Assembly: GCF_003318235.1 (NCBI RefSeq)
Contig: NZ_QOCG01000030.1
Location: 248,001 to 312,000, forward strand
DNA: 64,000 nt
Source: Loktanella sp. D2R18
Lineage (GTDB): Bacteria > Pseudomonadota > Alphaproteobacteria > Rhodobacterales > Rhodobacteraceae
Direction: 5' to 3'
Part shown: one piece after another, positions 1-8,792 of the stretch
Layout: each line of letters opens with the position of its first letter
How positions within the stretch are numbered: the first letter of the stretch is position 1
Notes under the pieces: model-generated
Told to the model about the DNA's origin: nothing
The model's input: only the letters and a program-made list of their open reading frames with translations
Database searches by the model: none
Position numbers and translations under genes: made by a program

Positions 1-458
1 GATGACGGCTTTCTGCCTGCGACCACCTTCACGGTTGATGACGCGGATACAGCCCCCTGCGAGAATTATTTCGGATACCGTGGCCTCAAAAGTAGCGTTT
101 GTTCTTTTTTGGTTAGGTGTTGCTGGCTTTGGGTTAGTTCGGATCATCATTATTCCCGGTTTACGCTAGCGGGCAAGAAGTAACTCCGTCCGTTCTTACC
201 CTTGATCGCCCCCCCTTATCATCCTATACGCAGCCATTCCCGGTCGGCTTGCTGATTCCGGGTGTTGGTTTATGGAACCATCTGGGTTTTGAGCGGGTCT
301 GCGTTGATCCTTAACTCACCAGTCGGACCGGACAACCACAATAAACAATGATGACGCATCTCTGGCGGGCGCAAAGGCGGACCCGGTAACGACGCAGAGC
401 TCTGAGCCACGCAAACAAACATTGCGGATAACCGCAAGTATTTCAAAGGAGCCGTCAG
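1..458. other. Left edge and rplS leader region, no confident gene
   Basis: Frame 1 stays open from base 1 to a TAA at 181-183 and could be the last 60 codons of a cut gene, but its second half is rich in Cys, Trp and Ser and does not look coding. Frame 2 holds a 43-codon ORF, ATG 38 to TAG 169, ending in a clear hydrophobic segment followed by a short basic tail; it could be a small membrane protein, but has no ribosome binding site. Bases 184-458 hold no ORF on the plus strand and probably contain the promoter and leader of rplS. The usual upstream partner trmD is not visible here. Confidence 0.4.
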
Positions 459-842
459 ATGGATCTGATTGCACAACTCGAAGCGGAGCAAGTTGCTGCG
501 CTGGGGAAAGAAATCCCCGATTTTAAAGCGGGTGACACCATCCGCGTTGGTTACAAAGTAACCGAAGGCACACGTACCCGTGTGCAGAACTACGAAGGCG
601 TTTGCATCGCCCGTAAGAACGGCAAAGGCATTGCTGGTTCGTTCACAGTTCGCAAGATTTCCTTTGGTGAAGGCGTGGAACGTGTGTTCCCACTGCATTC
701 AACAAACATCGACAACATCACCGTGGTTCGCCGTGGTCGCGTACGTCGCGCGAAACTTTACTACCTGCGCTCGCGCCGTGGTAAATCCGCACGTATCGCA
801 GAAGTCACCAACTACAAAGCGCCTAAGGGCGCCCAAGCGTAA
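459..842 (+). CDS. rplS: 50S ribosomal protein L19
   Basis: Ribosomal protein L19 sits at the interface of the 30S and 50S subunits. The 127-residue product has the usual N-terminal helix, the central [15 protein letters not shown] stretch and the basic [22 protein letters not shown] tract split over two segments, followed by the short alphaproteobacterial C-terminal tail. An AAAGGAG ribosome binding site at 445-451 lies 7 bases before the ATG and fixes the start. rpmE follows after 11 bases, so the two are surely cotranscribed. Length and sequence match the family, with nothing odd. Confidence 0.98.
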   Translation: MDLIAQLEAEQVAALGKEIPDFKAGDTIRVGYKVTEGTRTRVQNYEGVCIARKNGKGIAGSFTVRKISFGEGVERVFPLHSTNIDNITVVRRGRVRRAKLYYLRSRRGKSARIAEVTNYKAPKGAQA

Positions 843-853
843 GGATTGCTGTC

Positions 854-1075
854 ATGAAAAAAGATATCCATCCCGATTACCACTTCATCGACGTCAAAAT
901 GACCGATGGCACAGTGGTTCAGATGAAATCCACTTGGGGCAAAGAAGGCGACCAAATGGCGCTCGACATCGACCCATCTGTGCACCCAGCATGGAACGGC
1001 GGCTCAACCCGTCTGATGGATGCTGGCGGTCGTGTTTCTAAGTTCAAAAACAAATACGCTGGTTTGGGCTTCTAA
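854..1075 (+). CDS. rpmE: 50S ribosomal protein L31, zinc-free type
   Basis: Ribosomal protein L31 bridges the subunits near the central protuberance. The 73-residue product starts [20 protein letters not shown] and ends in [11 protein letters not shown]. It contains no cysteine at all, so the four-Cys zinc ribbon of classical L31 is absent; this is the C-minus form usual in Rhodobacterales. It is the second gene of the rplS-rpmE unit, with an AAGGA-like ribosome binding site overlapping the end of rplS. A hairpin terminator follows at 1112-1143. Confidence 0.97.
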   Translation: MKKDIHPDYHFIDVKMTDGTVVQMKSTWGKEGDQMALDIDPSVHPAWNGGSTRLMDAGGRVSKFKNKYAGLGF

Positions 1076-1082
1076 ACAGCGC

Positions 1083-1105
1083 GGTGGATCAAGATCCACC
1101 CTACG
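1083..1105. repeat. Dispersed palindrome, copy 1
   Basis: GGTGGATC and GATCCACC (8-base arms) flank AA, followed by CTACG. The same unit recurs at 46360-46382 and, with one internal transition pair, at 37898-37919. This copy lies just after the rpmE stop and upstream of its terminator. The family resembles short intergenic palindromes; I infer, without a search, that more copies exist in the genome. Confidence 0.75.
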
Positions 1106-1111
1106 TATTCC

Positions 1112-1145
1112 AAACGCCGCGCATGCAAATGTGCGGCGTTTTGCG
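1112..1145 (+). terminator. Terminator of rplS-rpmE
   Basis: Inverted repeat AACGCCGC / GCGGCGTT with an internal CAT/ATG pairing and a small loop, followed by TTGCG. It lies 37 bases after the rpmE stop. Confidence 0.7.
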
Positions 1146-1156
1146 TTGCTTGTTGA

Positions 1157-1764
1157 TTAATATGAGCCACCATTGATACGTAGATAACGCTCCAACACAT
1201 CCGCTTCAATTTCACGATCCACGTCATCAGCAAACGAAAACTCTATCGCCCTTGCGGCTTCGCTATCCGCGCTGAATAGATATACACCGCCACAGAGCTC
1301 ATCCATAACGGTTAAGTCGAGTGGATCCTGTGTAGGTTGTTCTTCGCCACTTCCACGCATCAATGGACGGACAAATGGCAACCTTCCTTCCAACGCCACG
1401 ACATAGCTGTTTGAGACGGATTCGCCGGGCATCGACGGCGCTCTATGGTCTGTGCCTCATCCCAATTGGTCGCCAAAATCCAAATGGTTCCAAACAAACG
1501 AAATCTCGGACGGCGCATTGCCTTTGAGGCTCTCTAAGGCCGTGAAGTCAATCACGGCGTAGCGCCGCGGACCATACTGACCTACATTGTAGACATAGGA
1601 ATAGCCTTTGATAAGGCCACTCACAATGATATCAGCGGAAAGGAGGCGCCGGAGGTCTATCGGGTTTTCGGCAGGTACGACGCATGCTACGGCTGGATTA
1701 GTAACCACAAGAAAAACGACTGCCGAACTGCAAGGCTTAAGACAGAATTTAAATAATCCATCAT
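1157..1764 (-). pseudogene. Broken gene for an exported hypothetical protein
   Basis: Two open segments in the same minus-strand frame, 1457-1708 and 1157-1432, are separated only by a TGA at 1457-1459 and eight further codons. Read through, they form one protein with the segments GYSYVYNVGQYGPRRYAV, FVWNHLDFGDQ and YVVALEGRLPF, which look like a small secreted protein conserved in Roseobacters. A TGG to TGA change would explain the stop. Upstream, a plausible signal peptide (ATG at 1764, hydrophobic FFLWLLI) lies in another frame and joins the mature part only through a shift near 1690-1705. Two lesions make a decayed gene more likely than one base-call error. Function unknown. Confidence 0.65.
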
Positions 1765-1872
1765 GCCATCACTAAAGCATCTCCTTTCAAGAAAGAGAAT
1801 AAAGTTCAGCGAACATATTTTCGAAAAATCTGCTTTATACTCTGAGTAAATAGAACAGGCTTCGCGACCCAT

Positions 1873-2187
1873 ATGCACCACCCACTTAGCAGCCTCATCG
1901 ATCAAATCGTCACAAATGCTGAAAAGCGCGGTGATTTCGACGATCTTACTGGCGCAGGCAAGCCCCTGCCCGGTTTGGATGATCCGCAAAATGCCGTCCT
2001 AAACCGAATCATGCGCGAGGCTGACGCGAAATCACCAGCTGTAATCTTGCGTCAACAAATTCTTGCATCGCAAGAGCGCCTAAAAACGCTGACCGATATG
2101 GCCACACGTAAAGAGGAAATGCTCGTCCTCTCCGAACTCCACACAAAACTCGCGATTGAGATGGAAGCATTTCGTAAATACGGGTAG
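1873..2187 (+). CDS. DUF1992 protein, DnaJC28-like conserved domain
   Basis: The 104-residue protein belongs to the DUF1992 family, the domain also found in eukaryotic DnaJ subfamily C member 28. The hallmark is near the N-terminus: ISL-type helix, then GDFDDLTGAGKPLPG (about residues 20-34), followed by two long helices rich in Arg, Glu and Gln. There is no J domain (no HPD) in this bacterial form. Its cellular role is unknown; a link with chaperones is only by family name. It is converging on the helicase gene, with a hairpin between them. The ATG is preceded by only a weak ribosome binding site. Confidence 0.85.
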   Translation: MHHPLSSLIDQIVTNAEKRGDFDDLTGAGKPLPGLDDPQNAVLNRIMREADAKSPAVILRQQILASQERLKTLTDMATRKEEMLVLSELHTKLAIEMEAFRKYG

Positions 2188-2218
2188 CCGCCCCGAGATT
2201 ATCCCGAGGCGGAAGTTT
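2188..2218. terminator. Hairpin between convergent genes
   Basis: CCGCCCCGAG and CCCGAGGCGG pair around ATTAT, with one or two mismatches, and are followed on the plus strand by AAGTTTTC. It lies between the stops of the DUF1992 gene and the helicase gene and may end both transcripts. Confidence 0.55.
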
Positions 2219-2221
2219 TCC

Positions 2222-3517
2222 TTAGGCTGCGCGCGAACGCCCGCCACCGCCGCCGCCATTGCGCCGACGCCCACCACCGGGCTTGCCGCCGCCGGGTTTC
2301 CCACCGCCTGCGTGACGACCGCCACCTCCGCCGCCACGGCGGCCGCCACCGCCACCACCGTTAGGGCGTTTTTTCTGACCAGGTTTGATTTCCCACGGGC
2401 GCCCAGAAGCGACCGGAATTGTTTCCTTCATCACTTTTTCGATGTCTTGCAGCTCGATCATCTCGTCGGGTGCAACCAATGCAATGGCGCAGCCTTCTGC
2501 GCCTGCACGTGCCGTCCGACCAATCCGGTGAACATAATTGTCCGCAACATTGGGCATGTCATAGTTGTAGACGTGACGCACATCAGGAATGTCGATCCCG
2601 CGCGCCGCGACATCGGTAGCCACAAGTACCCGGACTTTGCCGGATTTAAATGCGGTGATCGCCCGGTCGCGCTGGCCTTGGCTTTTGTTGCCGTGGATCG
2701 ATGCGGCGGCAAAGCCTTTGCTTTCAAGGACTTTATACAGTTTTTCACAACCGTGCTTGGTCCGCCCAAAAACAAGCGCCAATTCATCGCGATGCTTGTC
2801 CAGAAGCTCGATCAGCAAATCGGTCTTAGCCGCTTGCGCCACAAAATGCACGGATTGCGCGATTTTCTTGGCCGCCTGTCCCGGTGGGTTTACCTGCACG
2901 CGCACCGCATCTTTAAGGTAGGTCGACGCCAATTCTGACATCAGTTTCGGCATCGTCGCCGAGAACATCATCGTCTGGCGCTCTTTGGCAAGTAGTGGCG
3001 CGATTTGGCGCAGCGCATGGATAAAGCCCATGTCAAGCATTTGGTCGGCTTCGTCCAAAACAAGGTAAATTGTTTCGTCCAAACGCACTGCGCGGCGGTC
3101 GATCAGGTCGATCAAACGGCCAGGCGTCGCAACCAGCAGGTCAACACCCGCAGCAAGCCGTTTGGTTTGCGCCGAAATCCCAGCGCCACCAACCACAAGC
3201 GCCACTTTCAGGTGGCTCCCTTTGGTATAAGCGGTCAGGTTCTCGGAAATCTGTTTGGCCAATTCGCGTGTCGGCGCAAGGATCAGCCCACGCGCCGTCT
3301 TTGGGCTTGGCTTAACGCCTGCCTTCATCAGTGCGTTGATCATCGGCAGGCCAAAGGCCGCCGTTTTCCCGGTGCCCGTCTGGGCTAAACCCATCACATC
3401 CCGGCCGTTCATGGCATGCGGAATGGCTTGGGTTTGAATGGGCGTGGGATCGGTGATCCCTTGTTCTTTGAGTACATTTACAAGGCGGGGCGCTAGCCCC
3501 AGCATATCAAAATCCAT
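2222..3517 (-). CDS. rhlE: DEAD-box ATP-dependent RNA helicase, RhlE type
   Basis: A 431-residue DEAD-box helicase that unwinds RNA duplexes using ATP, likely in ribosome assembly, RNA decay or cold adaptation. All core motifs are present: AQTGTGKT at 45-52, PTRELA near 82, DEAD at 155-158, SAT, and HRIGRTARAG near residue 330. The tail after about residue 375 is a low-complexity Gly/Arg tract with RGG-like repeats and GGGKPGGG units, typical for nonspecific RNA binding. The repeat-rich DNA produces long open frames on the other strand that I do not regard as genes. Start is at the MDFDMLGLAPRLV N-terminus; a spacer of about 390 bases precedes it. The exact subfamily (RhlE rather than SrmB/DbpA) is inferred from length and tail. 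Confidence 0.92.
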   Translation of the reverse strand: MDFDMLGLAPRLVNVLKEQGITDPTPIQTQAIPHAMNGRDVMGLAQTGTGKTAAFGLPMINALMKAGVKPSPKTARGLILAPTRELAKQISENLTAYTKGSHLKVALVVGGAGISAQTKRLAAGVDLLVATPGRLIDLIDRRAVRLDETIYLVLDEADQMLDMGFIHALRQIAPLLAKERQTMMFSATMPKLMSELASTYLKDAVRVQVNPPGQAAKKIAQSVHFVAQAAKTDLLIELLDKHRDELALVFGRTKHGCEKLYKVLESKGFAAASIHGNKSQGQRDRAITAFKSGKVRVLVATDVAARGIDIPDVRHVYNYDMPNVADNYVHRIGRTARAGAEGCAIALVAPDEMIELQDIEKVMKETIPVASGRPWEIKPGQKKRPNGGGGGGRRGGGGGGRHAGGGKPGGGKPGGGRRRNGGGGGGRSRAA

Positions 3518-3908
3518 GTGATGGATATCCTATCTGTTCAGCGGATCGTCAAAACCCGCGCAAAGGTATGGGCACACAGCCGAACGCTGTGAATCCAAAG
3601 CAAGGTTGCGCCATATGCTGACAGCCTGAACCGCATCGTCCGGGCGCCGATTTGGCGCGGGACCCCTGCGTGATGTGGGAACCTGGAAGTTAACGATGCC
3701 TTGCGAATGACTATGCGTCTCGCTCTGCTCACGCGGCAGCTTGCATCGGTTACCCTGCACATGGGCTTTGTTAACACTTCTGTCAAGGGCGCGTTGCAAT
3801 GTGTATCCGACACGGCACGTAAAAGCGAGATTCACACACCTCATCACTTCCCCTACGTATCCCCACCGCATATAGTGTGCCAAAGCATATTCTGTGGGGA
3901 TAGATTGC
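3518..3908. other. Gene-free spacer between rhlE and mipZ
   Basis: This 391-base divergent spacer has short open frames on both strands, but none has coding character or a ribosome binding site. Cold-shock or DEAD-box genes often have long 5' leaders, so the part nearest 3518 may be the leader of the helicase mRNA (inference). TGTGGGGA at 3894-3900 is the ribosome binding site of mipZ. Confidence 0.4.
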
Positions 3909-4718
3909 GTGGCACATATAATTGTCGTCGGAAATGAAAAAGGCGGCGCGGGGAAATCTACCGTGTCAATGCATGTCGCGACGGCCTTGGCGCGTATGGG
4001 GCACCGCGTCGGGACCCTTGACCTTGATTTACGGCAAAAAACGCTTGGGCGCTACGTCGCGAACCGTCAGCAGTTTCTAACCCAGAAAGGGTTAGACCTG
4101 CCGTCGCCCAGTTACCACGAACTACCCGAAATCGATCAAACCAGCTTGAAACCCGGCGAAAACGCCTTTGACCATCGTTTGTCAATGGCGGTTTCCGAAA
4201 TGGAATCCGACAATGATTTCATCTTGATCGACTGTCCGGGATCACACACCCGGCTGAGCCAAGTCGCGCATAGCCTTGCTGATACGCTGATCACCCCGCT
4301 GAATGATAGCTTTGTTGACTTTGACCTGCTCGCGCATGTCGATAGCGATGGTGACGAAATCACCGGGCCATCAGTCTATTCCGAAATGGTCTGGAATGCG
4401 CGACAACTGCGCGCGCAGGCCGGGTTAAAGCCAATTGATTGGGTGGTTGTGCGCAACCGTATGGGCGCCCAAGCCATGGTGAACAAAGAAAAAATGCAAC
4501 GCGCCATTACCAAACTTGCTAAACGTGTTGGGTTCCGCACGGCCCCCGGTTTTAACGAGCGGGTCATTTTCCGTGAACTGTTCCCGCGCGGACTGACCTT
4601 GCTGGATTTACGCGACATTGGGGTCAAAGGGATGAACATTTCAAACGTGGCGGCCCGCCAAGAACTGCGCGAGTTGATCAAGGCGCTCGACCTACCCGGT
4701 GTAACGCCTAACTTCTAA
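3909..4718 (+). CDS. mipZ: MipZ-type ParA family ATPase (division site placement)
   Basis: The product matches MipZ, the ParA-like ATPase that forms gradients from the cell poles with ParB and keeps FtsZ assembly to midcell. The deviant Walker A motif NEKGGAGKST lies at residues 8-17, DLDLRQ follows at the switch I region, and a LIDCPG-like motif is near residue 110. I prefer the GTG at 3909 (protein starting V/M-A-H-I-I-V-V-G), because GTGGGGA precedes it at proper distance and MipZ proteins usually begin this way; a GTG 15 bases upstream is possible. It is a single gene, not next to ParB, as expected for mipZ. Confidence 0.85.
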   Translation: MAHIIVVGNEKGGAGKSTVSMHVATALARMGHRVGTLDLDLRQKTLGRYVANRQQFLTQKGLDLPSPSYHELPEIDQTSLKPGENAFDHRLSMAVSEMESDNDFILIDCPGSHTRLSQVAHSLADTLITPLNDSFVDFDLLAHVDSDGDEITGPSVYSEMVWNARQLRAQAGLKPIDWVVVRNRMGAQAMVNKEKMQRAITKLAKRVGFRTAPGFNERVIFRELFPRGLTLLDLRDIGVKGMNISNVAARQELRELIKALDLPGVTPNF

Positions 4719-4791
4719 ATTTCACAAAGAAACGCTTTCGTAATCAAGTTTTGCGACCTAAGTATTCTGGTGAATATGGGGAGAACTTGTT

Positions 4792-6411
4792 GTGCAGAAA
4801 ATAATTACGCTCCAGCGTTATACAACGATTACCGTTGTGGCCGTCTTAACGTTGATCACATTCTTCTTGGGGCTTTGGTTCCCTTGGGTGTTTATTCTAT
4901 GCGTGATATTTGCGGCGCTGACGCTTGTCGGTATCCGCGACATGCGTCAGAACCACCATTCGATTTTGCGCAATTACCCCGTGCTGGGGCATTTACGCTA
5001 TCTGTTCGAACAAATTCGTCCCGAAATACGGCAATACCTGATCGAAAGTGATCAAGAAGAACAACCCTTTAGCCGTGAACAACGCTCGCTTGTCTATCAA
5101 CGCTCAAAAGGAGCCGAAGATAAACGTCCATTTGGCACGCAGGAAAAAGTATACGAAGCTGGATATTCTTGGCTGACCCATTCAGTCCAGCCCGTGCATT
5201 TTACCGATACGGATTTTCGCGTCACCGTCGGCGGCCCTGACTGTAAACAGCCCTACAGCGCGTCGCTGTACAATATTTCTGCGATGAGCTTTGGGTCGCT
5301 CTCGGCCAACGCCATTCAGGCATTGAATACAGGCGCAAAAATTGGCGGATTTGCACATGACACTGGCGAAGGTGGTATCAGCCGTTACCATCGCGAGCCC
5401 GGTGGTGATCTGATCTATGAAATCGGGTCGGGTTATTTTGGTTGCCGCAATGACGACGGGTCGTTCTCTGCCGAAAAATTCGCAAAGCAAGCCTCTAAAG
5501 ATCAGGTTAAAATGATCGAAATTAAGCTCAGCCAAGGCGCAAAACCCGGCCATGGCGGGATGCTCCCCGCCTCCAAAATCACACCTGAAATCGCCGAAGC
5601 ACGTGATATCCCGATGGGCGTAGATTGCGTGTCGCCTGCAGCGCATAGCGCGTTTTCGTCACCGCTTGAACTGATGGATTTCATCGGGCTTTTACGCGAA
5701 AAATCGGGCGGCAAACCGGTTGGGTTTAAGTTATGCATCGGCCACCGCCGCGAGTTTATGTGCATGGTCAAAGCCATGCTCGAGACTGGGATTATTCCAG
5801 ATTTCATCGTCGTGGATGGCACCGAAGGCGGCACGGGTGCCGCCCCGCTTGAATTTTCCAATCATGTCGGAATGCCGATGGTCGAAGGGCTGACATTTGT
5901 TCACAATACTTTGCGCGGCGCGGGTATCCGGGACCAGATAAAGGTCGGTGCCGCAGGGAAAATCGTCAGTGCGTTTGACATCGCGCGCGCCTTGTCGCTT
6001 GGCGCGGATTGGTGCAACTCTGCGCGCGGTTATATGTTTGCAATCGGCTGTATTCAGGCGCAGGCTTGTCACACTAACCACTGCCCCGTTGGTGTCACCA
6101 CCCAAGATCCCCTACGTCAGCAAGCGTTGAATGTTGGAGACAAAGCAAAACGTGTGGCACGCTTCCACGCCAACACGTTGAAAGCACTAGGTGAAATGGC
6201 CGGTGCCGCCGGGCTCAGCGATCCTTGCGATTTTTTACCATACCACTTTATGACGCGCCGCGGTGACGGGCAAATGACCGAAGCAAACGATGTCTACAAA
6301 TATCTGCCCGTCGGTTTCTTGCTTGACGATAGCAGCGACGAAGTCATCTATAAAGAACGCTGGACACGCGCGAGCGCTGACAGCTTTGCGCCGCCAGAAG
6401 ACCGCAAGTAA
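4792..6411 (+). CDS. Membrane-anchored FMN-binding glutamate synthase-like protein
   Basis: The 539-residue protein has two N-terminal membrane segments (about residues 12-46) and then a glutamate-synthase-type FMN barrel. The signature GTGAAPLEF region and a Cys triplet of the C-x5-C-x4-C type at residues 420, 426 and 431 (CIQAQACHTNHC) match the 3Fe-4S ligands of GltS. The amidotransferase domain and NADPH subunit of real glutamate synthase are absent, so the physiological substrate is unknown. A GTG start with GGGGAG upstream is chosen. Its stop at 6409-6411 directly abuts the stop of the convergent transporter gene, with no space for a terminator between them. Confidence 0.88.
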   Translation: MQKIITLQRYTTITVVAVLTLITFFLGLWFPWVFILCVIFAALTLVGIRDMRQNHHSILRNYPVLGHLRYLFEQIRPEIRQYLIESDQEEQPFSREQRSLVYQRSKGAEDKRPFGTQEKVYEAGYSWLTHSVQPVHFTDTDFRVTVGGPDCKQPYSASLYNISAMSFGSLSANAIQALNTGAKIGGFAHDTGEGGISRYHREPGGDLIYEIGSGYFGCRNDDGSFSAEKFAKQASKDQVKMIEIKLSQGAKPGHGGMLPASKITPEIAEARDIPMGVDCVSPAAHSAFSSPLELMDFIGLLREKSGGKPVGFKLCIGHRREFMCMVKAMLETGIIPDFIVVDGTEGGTGAAPLEFSNHVGMPMVEGLTFVHNTLRGAGIRDQIKVGAAGKIVSAFDIARALSLGADWCNSARGYMFAIGCIQAQACHTNHCPVGVTTQDPLRQQALNVGDKAKRVARFHANTLKALGEMAGAAGLSDPCDFLPYHFMTRRGDGQMTEANDVYKYLPVGFLLDDSSDEVIYKERWTRASADSFAPPEDRK

Positions 6412-7386
6412 CTACTCCTTGACGTCGCCCTGACGGGGCGGCGTTTGCCCCAACGCGCGCATAAACAGGCTTACACGCGGGGCAGCCCCGGTGACACTGC
6501 GCGACCTATTGCGCAGAACCGGGGTGTTTTCAGAGGTCCCTCTGCTTTCGCGCAACACAATATACAGCCCGCTGACGATAATAATGCTGGCACCAACGCC
6601 CGTATAAATATCGGGTGTTTCTTCGAAAAACAGCATTCCAAATATAGTCGCCCAAACAATTTGGCTGTATTGCATTGGCGCGATAATTGCGGCTTCGCCC
6701 GCGCGATAGGCCAAAATAACCAAGAAACTTGCGACCCACGCAAACAGTGCGATCACCCCAAGCATCCCGAGGTGTTCAATCGGCATTGGTTTGTAGAAAA
6801 ATGGCAAGGTGCAGGCCATAAGAACAAAGTTCGCGACCATCGGATAGATCATCATCACAATCGGGCGTTCATCGGCACCGATTTTGCGTACAGTGATTGA
6901 CGCAATCGCCCCGCCAACAGCCGACGCCAACGCGGCGAGATGCCCAAGCGTCAGGTCTGTATCTCCCGGGCGTAAAACAACCAAAACCCCAACCAAACCT
7001 AGAAGTACGGCGAGCCAGCGTCGCAACCGTACTTTCTCACCCAAAACAGGGATCGCAAGCACCGTGATTAACAGTGGTGTCGCGAAAAGAATTGCATAGA
7101 CCTGCGCCAACGGCAGGACCGAAAACGCATAGAATGCGCAAACACCAGTGACCGTGGCCGCCGCAGTGCGCAACGCCATCCACCAAGGATGCGCCGGTAG
7201 CAAATTCCCCGGTGTTGTGTCTCGTATCAGCATCACAGTCGCCAACGGAAAACTAAGCAAGACGCTAAAAAACACAATCTGGAATGGTGCGTAAGTCGCT
7301 CCAAGAACTTTGATAATCACGTCATGGGTCGCAAAAACCGCAAAGGCGATCAGCGCAAAAAGGGCGCCTTTGACATTAGAGGACAT
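6412..7386 (-). CDS. DMT family transporter (EamA domains)
   Basis: A 324-residue inner-membrane protein with two EamA repeats of about five helices each. The first repeat begins with GALFALIAFAVFATHDVIIK and the second near residue 150; a hydrophilic, Arg-rich C-terminal tail of about 35 residues follows. Members of the drug/metabolite transporter superfamily mostly export amino acids, metabolites or drugs, but the substrate cannot be told from sequence. It lies downstream of leuB on the same strand, separated by a strong terminator, so it is likely transcribed on its own. Start is the ATG at 7386. Confidence 0.88.
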   Translation of the reverse strand: MSSNVKGALFALIAFAVFATHDVIIKVLGATYAPFQIVFFSVLLSFPLATVMLIRDTTPGNLLPAHPWWMALRTAAATVTGVCAFYAFSVLPLAQVYAILFATPLLITVLAIPVLGEKVRLRRWLAVLLGLVGVLVVLRPGDTDLTLGHLAALASAVGGAIASITVRKIGADERPIVMMIYPMVANFVLMACTLPFFYKPMPIEHLGMLGVIALFAWVASFLVILAYRAGEAAIIAPMQYSQIVWATIFGMLFFEETPDIYTGVGASIIIVSGLYIVLRESRGTSENTPVLRNRSRSVTGAAPRVSLFMRALGQTPPRQGDVKE

Positions 7387-7425
7387 CTTGGAACTTTCTG
7401 GCAGTTGTTAAGTATAGACAAAAAG

Positions 7426-7486
7426 AAATTGCCCGCCCCTGTCAAGATCGGCCTATATGGGCATCAATCGACAAGGGCGGGCAAAA
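7426..7486 (-). terminator. Terminator of leuB
   Basis: Fifteen-base arms TTGCCCGCCCCTGTC and GACAAGGGCGGGCAA (one mismatch) enclose a 26-base loop; on the minus strand they are followed by TTTCTTTTTG. It separates leuB from the DMT transporter gene. Confidence 0.75.
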
Positions 7487-7528
7487 GACGGTCCAAACCC
7501 GTAAGGGGCTTAGGCGATGCGCCGCTAG

Positions 7529-8632
7529 TTACAGTGACGCGTCGAGCGCTTCCAAGATCACATCACCCATTTGCGTGGTCGAAAGCGGCGTGCCGCCTTC
7601 TGGCCCCATCAGGTCGCCTGTGCGGGCGCCATTCGCCAATACCGTTTCGATCGCCGCTTCGAGACGATCCGCTTCGGTTCCCATGTCGAACGAATAGCGA
7701 AGCGCCATTGCGAACGACAAGATGCACGCGATTGGGTTAGCCTTAGCTTGGCCCGTGATGTCAGGTGCTGACCCGTGAACCGGTTCATACATCGCCTTTG
7801 GGCGCCCGTTTGCCATTGGCACACCCAAGGACGCCGAGGGCAACATGCCAAGCGAGCCGGTCAACATCGCCGCGCAATCTGACAAAATATCGCCAAACAG
7901 GTTGTCTGTATAGATCACGTCGAACTGCTTAGGCGCGCGCACCAACTGCATCGCGCCGTTGTCAGCGTACATATGAGACAATTCAACTTCGGGGTAATCT
8001 GCGTGCACTTCGGTCACGACATCACGCCACAAAATGCCCGATTCCATCACGTTCGCTTTTTCCATCGAACATAGGCGTTTGTCGCGTTTCATCGCCAGTT
8101 CAAACGCTGCACGCGCGCCGCGCTCAATCTCGGCTTCGGTGTAGCGCTGGGTGTTGACGCCCACACGCAGGTTATCTTCCATATGGATGCCGCGCGGCTC
8201 GCCAAAGTAAACGCCAGAAGTCAATTCGCGCACGATCATGATATCCAGACCCGAAACCAACTCAGGCTTCAGCGAAGAAAAATCTGCAAGCGCGTCAAAA
8301 CATTGCGCCGGGCGCAGGTTTGCGAACAAGTCCATTTCTTTGCGCAAACGCAGCAAGCCGCGTTCCGGCTTTACGCTGAAATCAAGGTCGTCGTATTTCG
8401 GGCCGCCCACGGCGCCCAAAAGAACGGCGTCAACTTCTTGCGCTTTGGCCATTGTGTCGTCGTGCAGCGGCACGCCGTGTTTGTCATAGGCTGCGCCGCC
8501 GACAAGGTCCTCGGACACGTCAAACGTCACACCGCGTTTGTCACCAAACCAGCCGATAACGCGCTTCACCTCGTCCATAACTTCGGGGCCGATGCCGTCA
8601 CCGGCGAGGATCAAAAGGGAGGGGTTTGCCAT
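7529..8632 (-). CDS. leuB: 3-isopropylmalate dehydrogenase
   Basis: LeuB oxidises and decarboxylates (2R,3S)-3-isopropylmalate to 4-methyl-2-oxopentanoate with NAD, the third step of leucine synthesis, in the cytosol. The 367-residue protein begins [19 protein letters not shown] and has the substrate Arg residues in [19 protein letters not shown], the Mg-binding [12 protein letters not shown] segment, and the NAD-site [10 protein letters not shown] chose the ATG at 8632; the frame is open 16 codons further but that part is not conserved. leuC and leuD lie about 3.7 kb away on the same strand, with three unrelated genes between. Confidence 0.97.
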   Translation of the reverse strand: MANPSLLILAGDGIGPEVMDEVKRVIGWFGDKRGVTFDVSEDLVGGAAYDKHGVPLHDDTMAKAQEVDAVLLGAVGGPKYDDLDFSVKPERGLLRLRKEMDLFANLRPAQCFDALADFSSLKPELVSGLDIMIVRELTSGVYFGEPRGIHMEDNLRVGVNTQRYTEAEIERGARAAFELAMKRDKRLCSMEKANVMESGILWRDVVTEVHADYPEVELSHMYADNGAMQLVRAPKQFDVIYTDNLFGDILSDCAAMLTGSLGMLPSASLGVPMANGRPKAMYEPVHGSAPDITGQAKANPIACILSFAMALRYSFDMGTEADRLEAAIETVLANGARTGDLMGPEGGTPLSTTQMGDVILEALDASL

Positions 8633-8792
8633 ATGTCTGGTCCTTGGTTGCATAAGTTGCACGAGGCCTAGCGCGCCCATACCAAATGTTCAAGATACCA
8701 AGGGCCGCAAGCCTTGCTCTAACAGGTTCCAAACCCGCCTTATCCGGGGGGTCTGACGCATCGCCGCATGGGCGGTTAGCCATACCGGCAAT

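Noticed and set aside
1457..1459. TGA as a selenocysteine codon
   Set aside because: No SECIS-like stem-loop is evident, a Trp codon fits better and the gene has a second lesion.
2156..2938. Long plus-strand frame opposite the helicase
   Set aside because: It is a shadow of the Gly/Arg-rich helicase tail and has no ribosome binding site.
3530..3883. Minus-strand frames in the helicase-mipZ spacer
   Set aside because: Two overlapping frames in different phases without ribosome binding sites; amino-acid composition is not protein-like.
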